Part shown: positions 1-8,819 of the stretch, in pieces
Layout: every line of letters begins with the position of its first letter
Numbering within the stretch: position 1 is the first letter of the stretch
NCBI RefSeq assembly: GCF_002563675.1
Contig: NZ_PDJC01000001.1
Location: 806,001 to 870,000, forward strand
Source: Propionicimonas paludicola
GTDB taxonomy: Bacteria; Actinomycetota; Actinomycetes; Propionibacteriales; Propionibacteriaceae
Length of the DNA: 64,000 bases
Direction: 5' to 3'
The notes under the pieces: model-generated
Told to the model about the DNA's origin: nothing
Database searches by the model: none
What the model saw: only the letters and a program-made list of their open reading frames with translations
Translations under genes and position numbers: made by a program

Positions 1-1
1 C

Positions 2-313
2 ACGGCCGACTACTCCGGCTCCGGCCAGTCGTCCAAGGTCACCGTGACGCCCACCCGGATCAGCGTGAAGGCCGGCAAGGTGAGCAACGCCCGCGACCTT
101 CCCGACGGGGCCTGGACCGGGCTGACCACAGCCGTGCGGGCACTGGCTGGCGCTTCGGCCACCAAGGACTGCAAGGACGGCCAGGTGATCGTGATCCAGG
201 CCTATGCCGGCGAGAAGGTCCAGCAGAGCATCCGAGCCACCAGCTGCGAGGCCGGTGACTCGATGGCGAAGGCACAGGCGGCTCTGGACACCTTGCTCAG
301 CTACGTCCGCTGA
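2..313 (+). CDS. C-terminal end of an exported or lipoprotein-like protein (5' truncated by window)
   Basis: The reading frame is open from base 2 to the TGA at 311-313, giving about 103 residues without a start codon that needs to be used; the GTG at 44 is internal to the frame. The fragment starts with a Ser/Gly/Thr-rich stretch typical of an extracytoplasmic linker, followed by a small globular segment with two cysteines (in KDCKDG and TSCEAG) that could form a disulfide. I do not recognise the family. The gene ends one base before the convergent TauE-like gene. An envelope location is inferred from linker composition only. Confidence 0.6.
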   Translation, partial: TADYSGSGQSSKVTVTPTRISVKAGKVSNARDLPDGAWTGLTTAVRALAGASATKDCKDGQVIVIQAYAGEKVQQSIRATSCEAGDSMAKAQAALDTLLSYVR

Positions 314-314
314 C

Positions 315-1124
315 TCAGCCGAAGAGGGCCACACCCCAGGTGTCCCAGCAGAGCTTGGCGATCAGGGCACCGGAGACCACCAGGAAGGCCGCCCGGACGA
401 AGCTCGAGCCTCGTGAGATCGCGGTCCGCGCACCCAAATAGCCGCCGGCCAAGTTCGCGGCGGCGAGCAGCAGGCCCAGTCGCCACAGCACCCAGCCATG
501 CGGGACGAAGTAGGCCAGTGCGCCGAGGTTGGTGGCCACATTGACCACCTTGGCCTTCGCGCTGGCCTGCAAGAAGTCGAGGCCGAGCAGGCCGACCAAG
601 GCGAACACCAGGAAGGCCCCGGTGCCCGGGCCGATCAGACCGTCATAGCCGCCGATCACCACGCCGATAGCCAGGCCAATAGGCACCTGGTGAGCGCGGA
701 CGGGGACGTGGACCGCGGTTCGTCCAAGATCGGGACGGGCCGCCGTGAACGCCGCGACGGCGACCAGCGCAACCACCACGATCGGCTTGATCACGGCCAC
801 CGGAAGCAAGGCGGCCAATGCGGCGCCCGCTGCGCTGCCGATCAGCGCTGCGGCGGCCATCGGCAGGATGCTGCGCAGCTCGGTGCGGGTGCGACGCCGA
901 TAGGTGATGGCACTGGTGGTGGTCCCGAAGATCGAGGCGAACTTGTTGGTGGCCAGTGCCGAGATCGGGCTGATCCCCGGAATCAGCAACAGCACCGGCA
1001 GCTGGACCAGCCCGCCGCCGCCGATCACGGCGTCCACCCAGCCGGCCGCGAAGGCGGCCAGGACGATCAGGATCAGGACCGTCCAGGTGATGCCCTCGAT
1101 CCCGAACAGGCTGTAGGGATCCAT
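315..1124 (-). CDS. TauE/SafE-family membrane exporter (putative sulfite/organosulfonate permease)
   Basis: A 269-residue polytopic membrane protein with about eight hydrophobic helices. The N-terminal repeat contains the family hallmark of a helix followed by a glycine run (DAVIGGGGLVQLPVLLL), and the second half repeats it as GGYDGLIGPGTGAFLVF. This duplicated glycine-rich loop is typical of TauE/SafE (DUF81) proteins that move sulfite, sulfoacetate or related anions. The ATG at 1124 is preceded by an AGGAG a few bases upstream. No sulfur-metabolism gene is adjacent, so the substrate is open. It is convergent with the fragment at the left edge. Confidence 0.85.
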   Translation of the reverse strand: MDPYSLFGIEGITWTVLILIVLAAFAAGWVDAVIGGGGLVQLPVLLLIPGISPISALATNKFASIFGTTTSAITYRRRTRTELRSILPMAAAALIGSAAGAALAALLPVAVIKPIVVVALVAVAAFTAARPDLGRTAVHVPVRAHQVPIGLAIGVVIGGYDGLIGPGTGAFLVFALVGLLGLDFLQASAKAKVVNVATNLGALAYFVPHGWVLWRLGLLLAAANLAGGYLGARTAISRGSSFVRAAFLVVSGALIAKLCWDTWGVALFG

Positions 1125-1188
1125 CAGGCTCCTGGCTCGGTTGCAGGGGCGAGCCTAGCGGCCGCGCCGACCGCGCCGCGGGCCCGGC

Positions 1189-3249
1189 TCAGCGCTTGAC
1201 CGAATGGCTGCTTGAGGTGGCCGACGTGGTCGTGTAGCCGGGCTTGCTCACGGTGACCCGCACCGAGATCTTCTTGCCGCGATCCTTCGAGGTCAGCTTG
1301 TACTTGGACTTCGTGGCACCGCTGATCGACTTGCCGTTGCGCAGCCACCGGTAGCTGTAGCTGGACGGGCTGGGGGACCAGGTGCCCTTGCTGGCCGACA
1401 CGGTCTTGCCAGCCCGAAAGGTTCCGGTTGCGGTAGGAGACTTCGACTTGCTCAGAATGCCAGGGCCTACTGCGGACGTAGGACTGCTCTCACTTGACCA
1501 GGAGTAGCCGGCGAGCTTCCCGGTCACTCGCACTTGGATGACTGCATTTGCGTCGGCGGCAGTCAAGGTAAGTGTTGGCCCTGAGGCGATCGGTGCGCCG
1601 TTTCGGGACCACTCGTAGCCGTAGGCCGCAGAGACGATGGACCTCGCCGCGCTGGCAGAGAGAGTGCTACCTACTCGCGGGGTCCCGGTGATTGTGAAGG
1701 TGCCGGTTGGCTCGGTCGAGGCGGTCTCGGCGGACTGGATGTTGGAACTCAGAGTCGCGACGGCGGTGTTCGCCTGAGCGATGCCTGATCCGCAAGCCGA
1801 CTTCGAGCATCCCGCCTTGGCTGTCGCTCTGAGGATCTCTGTGACTTGTGATGTGAGGAGAGTTGGTTCAACGGACTTGAGAAGTGCGGCGATCGCGGCC
1901 ACGTGAGGGGCGGCCATCGATGTGCCGCTCATGTAGCTGTAGCCGGCGTAGGTGGCGGTGGTGCTGCCACGGTTGATGGTCGACAGGATGCCATCGCCGG
2001 GTGCCGAGATGGTCAGCTCGGTCGGGCCGCCGTAGTTGCTGTAGCTGGCGAGTTGCCCTGCGCTGTTGGTCGACCCCACTGAGATGACATTTCTGCAGTT
2101 GGCGGGGCTGTACTTCCGTGCGGCTGCGCTCGAGTTGCCAGCCGCCACAACTACGATCACGCCCTTAGCTGTTGCGTCGTCGATCGCCGACTGCATAGGG
2201 CCTCCGCAGGGCGAGGGGTCAGTGTTCCCGAGCGAGAGGTTCAGTACCTGGGCTGGACGGCTGTTCGTCGGCAGTCCCTTTACGGGCAGTCCGGCTCCCC
2301 ACAGGATGGCGGCAATCACGTCGGTCTCGGAGCCGCCGCCCCGGCCAAGGGCGCGCAACGGCTCTACCTTCGCATCGGGGGCCACCCCAGCCACCCCTGC
2401 GCCGTTGCCCGTCAGTGCGGCGATGATGCCGCTCACGTGAGTGCCATGCCAGGAAGATGTGTGTTGGCCTAGTCGGTCGGTGTAGAAGTCACCGGTGTCG
2501 GTCGGATCACTGTCGCGCCCGTTGCCGTCCCCGGCGAATGCCGGGTCGCTGATGAAGTCGTAGCCCGCGATCACATTGCCGCCGATGACGCTCGTGTCAG
2601 ATCCGGTGAGATCTGGGTGAGCAGTGATCCCGGTGTCGATCACGCCGACAACTGTGTTGGCCCCGGTCGATATGGGCCACGCGCTCTCAGCATGAGTGCC
2701 GTAGATGCCGGCATTCGTCACGTTCCAGAGATAGTTGTAGTAGATGTCGTTGGTCATGGTCGGACGGAACCAGCGGGCGGTGTCGGCGGCGCGGACGCCC
2801 TTTGCGTCGCTGACTTGGCTCTCAACCTGGGCCGATTCTGCGGCTGTGAGCGTCGTGTCCAGCGTTACTGCAACCATCGAGTCGGTGATCGGCGCGACCT
2901 TAGTCACCCGCGCATCGGCGACCTGGTCGGCCACTTTCGCGACCGCGGCCTGGGCCGCCTCGGCCGGATCGGACTGCGCCTTGTCGAAGGTGACGATGAT
3001 GGTCTTGGTCGCCGGCTCGGACGGGTCGGTCGCGGTCGGTGCGGCCGCGGACGGGCTCGGGTCGAGGGCCGGCAGATCGGTGGGCTCAGGGGTCGCGGTG
3101 GCGACCGGAGAGCCCGACTCGGAGGCGCTGGGTGAGGCCGAAGGGGTGTCGGGAACAGTGTCGTCGGCGGTGGCCGAGCTGATGCTGAGCGGGAGAATCA
3201 CCAAGCTCAGCGCCGCAATCGCGGCCGTGCCAACGCGCCAGGACAACAC
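1189..3249 (-). CDS. Secreted subtilisin-like serine protease (S8) with C-terminal Ig-like repeats
   Basis: With the GTG at 3249 (AGAAGGGAG just upstream; TTG at 3246 is equally possible) the protein has 686 residues. A hydrophobic signal peptide ending near ATADD is followed by a Pro/Ser/Thr linker and an inhibitor-like propeptide to about residue 165. The S8 catalytic triad is visible: Asp in VIDTGITAHPDL (about 205), His in SSWHGTHVSG (about 268) and Ser in MSGTSMAAPHV (about 444). The C-terminus carries two repeats of about 75-80 residues of the type GT-x-RVG-x-TL...YRW-x-RNG...GKKI-x-VRVT, which recur in the large protein at the right edge. The enzyme probably acts outside the cell or on the surface. 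The family and triad are clear; the substrate is unknown. Confidence 0.92.
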   Translation of the reverse strand: MLSWRVGTAAIAALSLVILPLSISSATADDTVPDTPSASPSASESGSPVATATPEPTDLPALDPSPSAAAPTATDPSEPATKTIIVTFDKAQSDPAEAAQAAVAKVADQVADARVTKVAPITDSMVAVTLDTTLTAAESAQVESQVSDAKGVRAADTARWFRPTMTNDIYYNYLWNVTNAGIYGTHAESAWPISTGANTVVGVIDTGITAHPDLTGSDTSVIGGNVIAGYDFISDPAFAGDGNGRDSDPTDTGDFYTDRLGQHTSSWHGTHVSGIIAALTGNGAGVAGVAPDAKVEPLRALGRGGGSETDVIAAILWGAGLPVKGLPTNSRPAQVLNLSLGNTDPSPCGGPMQSAIDDATAKGVIVVVAAGNSSAAARKYSPANCRNVISVGSTNSAGQLASYSNYGGPTELTISAPGDGILSTINRGSTTATYAGYSYMSGTSMAAPHVAAIAALLKSVEPTLLTSQVTEILRATAKAGCSKSACGSGIAQANTAVATLSSNIQSAETASTEPTGTFTITGTPRVGSTLSASAARSIVSAAYGYEWSRNGAPIASGPTLTLTAADANAVIQVRVTGKLAGYSWSSESSPTSAVGPGILSKSKSPTATGTFRAGKTVSASKGTWSPSPSSYSYRWLRNGKSISGATKSKYKLTSKDRGKKISVRVTVSKPGYTTTSATSSSHSVKR

Positions 3250-3369
3250 GGGCTCCCTTCTAGGTCCACGGCGATCGTCGCACGCGCACCTATGAAGACC
3301 CTGCAAGCAGTGGGGTTGTCCGCAGTAATGCTCTAGGTCGGAGTGAGATTTACCGAAGCCAGGGCGGGA

Positions 3370-4311
3370 TCAGGCCGGCGCCCACTCCCAGCCGATGCCA
3401 TAAGCCAGGCCGGGGTAGGGCCGAGTGAAGCTGGTCTTGACCTGGCTCGAGGTGGACAGGTCGAGCTCGCGCACTTCGTCGCCGATGCCGGCCATGTCGG
3501 AGGAGATCACGCCGTCCATCACCCAGGCCCGGCTGGCCACCGAGGGCGTCCCGAAGTCGACGTTCACCTTCAGCGAGTGGGCCGGACGCAGCGGCGCCAG
3601 CGCCATGAACGGGTTCAGCGCGCGAGCCTTGGGGACGTGCACCTGGAGTTTGGTCTGCCGGATCTCGCCGCGCGCCAGATCGCCGGGCAGTTCCAGGGTC
3701 ACCCGCCACAGGGTCTTCGACGGCCGCAGCACCTCGACCACCCGAAGCCCTTCGATGGCCGTGAAGGTCAGATCGGTGTCCGGCTCCAACTGGCCCGGAA
3801 TGCCGAATGCCTCGTGGATCTGCTTGGGTCGATCGGTCAAGGAGCGGACGGTTCTGGTCAACGTCAAGGTGGCGTCCTCGGCGAGCGCCAGGTCCAACTC
3901 GTGGTCCTCCCAGCACCACCCGTGATCGTTGAACGGCCCCCGAGTGTCGGCGTGAGCGACGGCGAGCGCCTCGCCGAGGAGTTGCTCGGCCGTCCGCAGT
4001 CGTCGGCGGAGCACTCGCGGGCTGCGATCGAGCACACGCTCGGCGACCGCCAGGCGCTGCTCGAGGAATGGCTCGTCAGAACTCACTCCTGAGGCCATCA
4101 GGATCAGATAGCGAAGATCCCTGGGGAACGCCTGGGTGTTTTCGTCGAGCAACTTGATCAAGGCCGCGCGGGCCTCATCGTCATTTGTCGAGGGATCGAT
4201 TCCCAAGATGCGTTGCAGTTCAGCACCCAGCCAATGCTGGATGTCTGGACGCCGGATTCCACGGCCACGATGCAACTCGCGCAGCTCAGCGCTGATCGCA
4301 ACCTCGTCCAT
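3370..4311 (-). CDS. Uncharacterised actinobacterial protein with an N-terminal helical domain
   Basis: I use the ATG at 4311, giving 313 residues and placing a GAG just upstream; an earlier start at 4371 would add 20 residues of unlikely sequence. The first ~45 residues (ELRELHRGRGIRRPDIQHWLG) resemble a helical segment found at the start of many uncharacterised actinobacterial cytoplasmic proteins. The rest has mixed alpha/beta composition with no signal peptide, transmembrane helix or catalytic motif that I recognise. The C-terminal half contains evenly spaced beta-strand-like segments. The gene is monocistronic, head-to-head with the iorA operon. No function is assigned. Confidence 0.7.
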   Translation of the reverse strand: MDEVAISAELRELHRGRGIRRPDIQHWLGAELQRILGIDPSTNDDEARAALIKLLDENTQAFPRDLRYLILMASGVSSDEPFLEQRLAVAERVLDRSPRVLRRRLRTAEQLLGEALAVAHADTRGPFNDHGWCWEDHELDLALAEDATLTLTRTVRSLTDRPKQIHEAFGIPGQLEPDTDLTFTAIEGLRVVEVLRPSKTLWRVTLELPGDLARGEIRQTKLQVHVPKARALNPFMALAPLRPAHSLKVNVDFGTPSVASRAWVMDGVISSDMAGIGDEVRELDLSTSSQVKTSFTRPYPGLAYGIGWEWAPA

Positions 4312-4776
4312 GGCTCGAATTGTGCCCTGAAAAGGCCCTCTAGCGCGACCGAGCACGCCAGCCGAGCGCAACTAGCGGGGCCGGGGCCGGTCACTTCATT
4401 GTCAGTTTGGCCGCCCAGCTAGGCCGAGCACGCAACTGTGGGCATCATCACGCTAGGAGAAAGGGGCTCCGCGTTGGTGCTGCGCACGAGCATCTGATCC
4501 TTTTTTCGGTGGTCGAGGAAGTGGGGTGAACACATGATCATCATCACAATTCACTTCGCTGGACTCGCCAACTGACTTCCCACTCCCAGGGAGGCTGTCC
4601 CCACAGGGGGGTTGACCGCAGGCCGAAGCGGTCAGTTCGGGGGCGGAGCACTGCGGCTGTGGGGCGGACTGTCCGTCGGCCCCACAGCCGGCTCGGAGTC
4701 CACGAGCAGAACCCATGCTGAGACGTCGGTCCCACTCTGCGAAACTACGCAACGTAGTAGTAGAGAGGACGCGACG
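4312..4776. other. Divergent intergenic region and structured leader before iorA
   Basis: 465 bp between two divergent genes with no convincing ORF. On the plus strand it contains a perfect 12-bp stem (4654-4665 with 4679-4690, 13-base loop), a 6-bp stem (GACCGC/GCGGTC around 4614-4633) and a perfect inverted repeat CTACG-CAA-CGTAG at 4745-4757, just before the AGAGAGGA ribosome binding site of iorA. The last repeat is placed like an operator; the long stem could be a transcription or translation control element. Confidence 0.5.
4654..4690 (+). promoter_or_regulatory. Perfect 12-bp stem-loop in the iorA leader
   Basis: CGGCTGTGGGGC at 4654-4665 is exactly complementary to GCCCCACAGCCG at 4679-4690. 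No run of T follows, so it is not a canonical rho-independent terminator. It lies about 90 bp before the iorA start. Confidence 0.5.
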
Positions 4777-6462
4777 GTGCATACGCGACTGCTTTCCGGC
4801 AATGAGGCCGTGGCTCTGGGCGCCTGGGAGGCCGGGGTTGCCGTCGGCTGTGGGTATCCGGGGACTCCATCCACCGAGATTCTTGAGGCCTTGGCCGGCA
4901 AACCCGGGGTCTACACCGAATGGTCGGTGAACGAGAAGGTGGCCCTCGAGGTCGGGGTCGGTGCCGCACTGGCCGGTGGCCGGACGCTGGTCACCATGAA
5001 GCATGTCGGGGTGAATGTGGCCGCCGATCCGCTGTTCACCGCGAGCTACACCGGGGTCCGAGCCGGTCTGGTGATCGTGACGGCCGACGATCCGGAGCTG
5101 CACTCGTCCCAGAACGAACAGGACAATCGCAACTACGCGATCGCGGCCAAGGTGCCGATGCTCGAGCCGTCCGACTCGCAGGAAGCTCGGGAGTTCACCA
5201 GACTCGCGTTCGAGCTGTCCGAGACCTTCGACACTCCGGTCTTTCTGCGGATGACTACCCGGCTCTCCCACTCCAAGAGCCTGATCGAGCCGTTCGCCGG
5301 GGATGCTCCGCAACGTACCGAGGCGCCGCTGGCGCCTGGCTTCGAGCCAGACCCGCGCAAGTACGTGATGATCCCCGGGCACGCCCGGGCCCGTCGGGTT
5401 GCCGTCGAGGACCGCATGCAGCGGCTCATCGAGGCGGCAGAGGATCATCCGGCCAACCGGATCGAGTGGCCGGACGGGTTGCCGGCCGACGCCATCGCCG
5501 AGTTCGGAGTGATCACCTCCGGCATCCCGTACAGCTACGTGAAGGAAGTCGCGCCGCAGGCTCCGGTGCTGAAGCTCGGCCTGGTCCATCCGTTGCCGCG
5601 GCGGTTGCTGGCCGAGTTCGCGGCGCGGGTGCGATGGCTCTACGTGGTCGAAGAGCTCGACCCGGTGATCGAGACCCAGCTCAAGGCGTGGGGGATCGAC
5701 TGTGTGGGGCGCGAGGCGTTCTCCGGGATCGGTGAGTTCAGCCCGACCATCGTGGCCCGCGGCCTGGGCCGTCCGCTGCCGGCACCGACGCTGAGCCCGC
5801 AACTGGAGGTGACGGTGCGACGTCCGGGCTTGTGCCCGGGCTGCCCCCATGATCACGTGTTCACCGAGTTGCGTCGCCTGGGGTTCATCGTCTCCGGCGA
5901 CATCGGCTGCTACTCCCTCGGCGTACTGCCTCCCTACAACGCCATGGACACCCTGCTCGATATGGGCGCCTCACTGACCATGGCCCAAGGCATGGATCTG
6001 GTCGTGCCGCCCGAACAGAAGGGACGGATCGCTGCCGTCATCGGCGACTCCACCTTCGCTCACTCCGGGATCACCGGACTGCTGAATGCGGTCTGGAACG
6101 GCCGCGACGGTCTCTACGTCGTGCTCGACAACGGCACCACGGCCATGACCGGAATGCAGCCCAACCCGCTCAGCGGCGAACGAATGGGACGATCCGACGC
6201 ACCATCCCTCGACTACGCCTTGCTGGCCAAGGCCATGCACATCCCCGACGATCGGCTGGCCATGGTGGACGCCTACGACACCGCGACCATCTCGGCGGCG
6301 CTGGAGCACCTGGCCGGCCAGTCCGGCGTCCGGCTGCTCGTGGTGCTGGGGCTGTGCCTGATCGAGGGCCAAAAGCTGAAGCGGATCGAGAAGCTCGACC
6401 TGAAGAAGACGGTCCGCCGCGAACTCGTCCGTACCCATCCGCTGGGAGGCCAGCATGAGTGA
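4777..6462 (+). CDS. iorA: Indolepyruvate:ferredoxin oxidoreductase alpha-type subunit, without C-terminal ferredoxin domain
   Basis: 561 residues from the GTG at 4777, chosen because AGAGAGGA lies 7-8 bases upstream and the protein then begins at the conserved LLSGNEAVALGAWEAGV. The N-terminal half is the 2-oxoacid oxidoreductase domain with the GYPGTPSTEI motif; the C-terminal half is the thiamine diphosphate domain with CPGCPHDHVF, DIGCYSLG and GDSTFAHSGITG. With IorB it would oxidatively decarboxylate aryl or branched 2-keto acids to acyl-CoA. The usual C-terminal part with two CxxCxxCxxxC iron-sulfur motifs is absent: the last ~70 residues contain one cysteine. An external electron carrier must dock elsewhere. 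It overlaps iorB by 8 bp. Confidence 0.88.
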   Translation: MHTRLLSGNEAVALGAWEAGVAVGCGYPGTPSTEILEALAGKPGVYTEWSVNEKVALEVGVGAALAGGRTLVTMKHVGVNVAADPLFTASYTGVRAGLVIVTADDPELHSSQNEQDNRNYAIAAKVPMLEPSDSQEAREFTRLAFELSETFDTPVFLRMTTRLSHSKSLIEPFAGDAPQRTEAPLAPGFEPDPRKYVMIPGHARARRVAVEDRMQRLIEAAEDHPANRIEWPDGLPADAIAEFGVITSGIPYSYVKEVAPQAPVLKLGLVHPLPRRLLAEFAARVRWLYVVEELDPVIETQLKAWGIDCVGREAFSGIGEFSPTIVARGLGRPLPAPTLSPQLEVTVRRPGLCPGCPHDHVFTELRRLGFIVSGDIGCYSLGVLPPYNAMDTLLDMGASLTMAQGMDLVVPPEQKGRIAAVIGDSTFAHSGITGLLNAVWNGRDGLYVVLDNGTTAMTGMQPNPLSGERMGRSDAPSLDYALLAKAMHIPDDRLAMVDAYDTATISAALEHLAGQSGVRLLVVLGLCLIEGQKLKRIEKLDLKKTVRRELVRTHPLGGQHE

Positions 6463-7051
6463 GGTCTTCAACGCGCTGCTGGTCGGCGTCGGCGGCCAGG
6501 GGATCGTGCTGTCCAGCGACATCCTGGCCGAGGCGGCTGCACTCAGTGGGCTGGATGTGAAGAAGTCCGAGATCCACGGCATGTCGCGGCGCGGTGGACC
6601 GGTGTTCAGCCACGTCCGCTTCGGTGCGGTGGTGCATTCGCCGGTGATCCCGACCGGGGCGGCCGACCTGATCTTGGCGATGGAGCCGATGGAACTGCTC
6701 CGTTGGGCACCCTGGGCGGGTCCGGGCGCGGCGGCCTGCTACCTGGCGGCACCCATCCTTCCGGTGGGGGTGGAGGAGTACCCCGAAGGGCTGGCGGACG
6801 AACTGGCGCGGCTGTTCCCGCGGCTGGTTCGGATCGAGTTGGCCTCGATTCGCCGCAGCGTGCCGCTGAAGGTGCGCAACACCGCTCTGCTGGGTGCGGC
6901 CTCGGTGTTCCTTCCGCTGGAGCTGGACAGCTTCGCTGCGGCCATCACCGTTCTCGCCCCGCGAGGCAGCGCGGAGGCCAATCAGGCCGCCTTCGACACC
7001 GGCCGCGCTCTTGCCGAAGCCCAGTTGAAGGAGCCGGCGGATGTGGAATGA
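6455..7051 (+). CDS. iorB: Indolepyruvate oxidoreductase beta-type subunit
   Basis: 198 residues, close to the family length. The N-terminus shows the gamma-domain signature of 2-oxoacid:ferredoxin oxidoreductases (LLVGVGGQGIVLSSDILAEAA), followed by the conserved EIHGMSRRGGPVFSHVRFG segment that forms the interface and CoA-side pocket. It is translationally coupled: its ATG lies inside the last codons of iorA, and its stop lies 11 bp inside the next gene. The partner of IorA in converting arylpyruvates (from Phe, Tyr, Trp transamination) to aryl-acetyl-CoA. Confidence 0.88.
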   Translation: MSEVFNALLVGVGGQGIVLSSDILAEAAALSGLDVKKSEIHGMSRRGGPVFSHVRFGAVVHSPVIPTGAADLILAMEPMELLRWAPWAGPGAAACYLAAPILPVGVEEYPEGLADELARLFPRLVRIELASIRRSVPLKVRNTALLGAASVFLPLELDSFAAAITVLAPRGSAEANQAAFDTGRALAEAQLKEPADVE

Positions 7052-8348
7052 GGCTGCGCAGACCATGCCGGTCGACCAGTTGCGAGCCCTGCAGCTCAGC
7101 CGGCTGAAGTCCTTGTTGGCGCTGGTGCACGACCGGGTCGACTTCTACCGGCATCGGCTGGACGACGCGGGAGTGGTCCCCTCCGAGGTGACCAGCCTGG
7201 ACGACCTGGCCCAGGTCCCGTTCACCTCCAAGTACGACATGCGCGAGGTGTTCCCGTTCGGGCTGTTCGCGGTGCCGGCCGAAGAGATCGTCGAAGTGCA
7301 CATGTCCTCGGGGACTACCGGCAAGCCGGTGGTCGGCGGCTACACCCGAGCCGATCTCGACCTGTGGCAAGAGGTGATGGCCCGCACCCTGGACGCCGGC
7401 GGCCTGCACGCCGGGGACGTGATCCAGGTGGCCTACGGCTACGGGCTGTTCACCGGGGGACTGGGCGGCCACTACGGCGGCACCCGGCTCGGTGCCATGA
7501 CCCTGCCGATGTCGTCGGGCAACACTTTCCGGCAGCTCAACACCATGGCCGACTTCGGCACCACAGCGCTGCTGTGCACCCCGTCCTATGCGCTGTTCAT
7601 CGCCGAGCAGGCCCGTGAGCAAGGGGTCGACCTGGCGTCCGGGCCGTTGCGGGCCGGGTTCTTCGGGGCTGAACCGTGGTCGGCGGAAATGCGGTCCGAC
7701 ATCGAGACCAAGCTCGGCATCAAGGCCTACGACATCTACGGCCTGACCGAGCTGATCGGTCCCGGGGTGGCTGCGGAGTGCACCGAGCAGAATGGGCTGC
7801 ACATCTTCGAGGACCACTTCTACCCCGAGATCGTGGACTCCGAGACCGGGGCGGTGCTGCCGGCCGGCGAGAAGGGCGAGCTGGTGCTGACCACGCTCAC
7901 CCGCACCGGGACGCCGGTGCTGCGCTACCGCACCCGCGACATCACCTACCTGATCGACGAGCCCTGCCCGTGCGGACGCACGTCGCGGCGGATCCATCGG
8001 CTGATGGGCCGCAATGACGACATGCTGATCATCCGCGGGGTCAACGTCTTCCCCCAGCAAGTCGAAGAGGTGTTGCTGCGGATCGAGGGGGTCGAGCCCT
8101 ACTACCGGATCGTGGTCGACCGGGACGGCTCGATGGACACCCTCGAGGTGGAGGTCGAGATGACCGAAGGGCTGTTCTCCGACGAGGTCCGCACGGTGCT
8201 GGCCCTGGAGCGCCGGATCGAGCACGAGCTGCGGCTGGCGCTCGGCATTCAGGCCGTGGTCAAGTTGGTGAACCCGAAGACCATCGAGCGCAGCGAAGGC
8301 AAGGCCAAACGGATCGTCGACCGGCGAGCCGTCACCACGAGCATCTAG
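7041..8348 (+). CDS. paaK: Phenylacetate-CoA ligase family adenylate-forming enzyme
   Basis: 435 residues, typical for PaaK. The phosphate-binding loop SSGTTGKPVVGGYT, the ATP/acid site YGLTELIGPG, a CPCG motif and the C-terminal hinge MGRNDDMLIIRGVNVFP are all present. The enzyme activates aryl acids with ATP and CoA, or in reverse makes ATP from acyl-CoA. With IorAB making aryl-acetyl-CoA, the pair could conserve energy from aromatic amino acids (ATP from the thioester) or handle the free acids. The start overlaps the end of iorB by 11 bp, so the three genes form one operon. Confidence 0.9.
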   Translation: MWNEAAQTMPVDQLRALQLSRLKSLLALVHDRVDFYRHRLDDAGVVPSEVTSLDDLAQVPFTSKYDMREVFPFGLFAVPAEEIVEVHMSSGTTGKPVVGGYTRADLDLWQEVMARTLDAGGLHAGDVIQVAYGYGLFTGGLGGHYGGTRLGAMTLPMSSGNTFRQLNTMADFGTTALLCTPSYALFIAEQAREQGVDLASGPLRAGFFGAEPWSAEMRSDIETKLGIKAYDIYGLTELIGPGVAAECTEQNGLHIFEDHFYPEIVDSETGAVLPAGEKGELVLTTLTRTGTPVLRYRTRDITYLIDEPCPCGRTSRRIHRLMGRNDDMLIIRGVNVFPQQVEEVLLRIEGVEPYYRIVVDRDGSMDTLEVEVEMTEGLFSDEVRTVLALERRIEHELRLALGIQAVVKLVNPKTIERSEGKAKRIVDRRAVTTSI

Positions 8349-8360
8349 GCAGGAACAGAC

Positions 8361-8762
8361 ATGATTCTTCGCCAGGTTTCGGTGTTTCTGGAGAGCGAAC
8401 AGGGACGGTTGGCGCCGGTGGTCCGCCACCTGGCCGATCGTGGGGTGAACCTGCGGGCATTGATGCTGGCCGAGACCGACCGGTTCGGCATCGTCCGCTT
8501 CATCGCCGACGATGCGGACGCCGCCCTGGCCGCGGTCCAGGAACTCGGCGTCACCGCCCGGATCTCGGAGGTCTTCGGGGTCGAGGTCTCGGACCGTCCC
8601 GGCGGCCTGGCCGACCTGCTCACCCTGCTCGATCGGGCACGGGTCAGCGTGGAGTACCTCTACGCCGAGCTGGCCGAGATCGACGGACGGGCACTTCTGG
8701 TGCTCAAGCTGACCCCACCCGAGGTGGCTCAGCAGGTGCTCGCCGAGGCCGGCCTGGGCTGA
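8361..8762 (+). CDS. Tandem ACT-domain protein
   Basis: 133 residues made of two ACT-like halves: QVSVFLESEQGRLAPVVRHLADRGVNLRAL and EVFGVEVSDRPGGLADLLTLLDRARVSVEYLYAE, each with the beta-alpha-beta ligand motif and the glycine-rich turn. ACT domains bind amino acids. Small tandem ACT genes often follow paaK/iorAB, where they probably sense the aromatic amino acid or modulate the ligase. The ATG lies 12 bp after paaK with AGGAACAG upstream; it is the last gene of the operon. Confidence 0.85.
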   Translation: MILRQVSVFLESEQGRLAPVVRHLADRGVNLRALMLAETDRFGIVRFIADDADAALAAVQELGVTARISEVFGVEVSDRPGGLADLLTLLDRARVSVEYLYAELAEIDGRALLVLKLTPPEVAQQVLAEAGLG

Positions 8763-8819
8763 GCCGCTCGGCCTGCGGCCCGACTCGCTCCGGCCGGGTC
8801 CGGCTGCCAGGATGAGGAC

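Noticed and set aside
4590-4640. T-box-like sequence (GGTTGACCGC) before iorA
   Set aside because: Only part of the T-box core matches; no stem I or specifier loop could be traced and the gene is not an amino-acyl synthetase.
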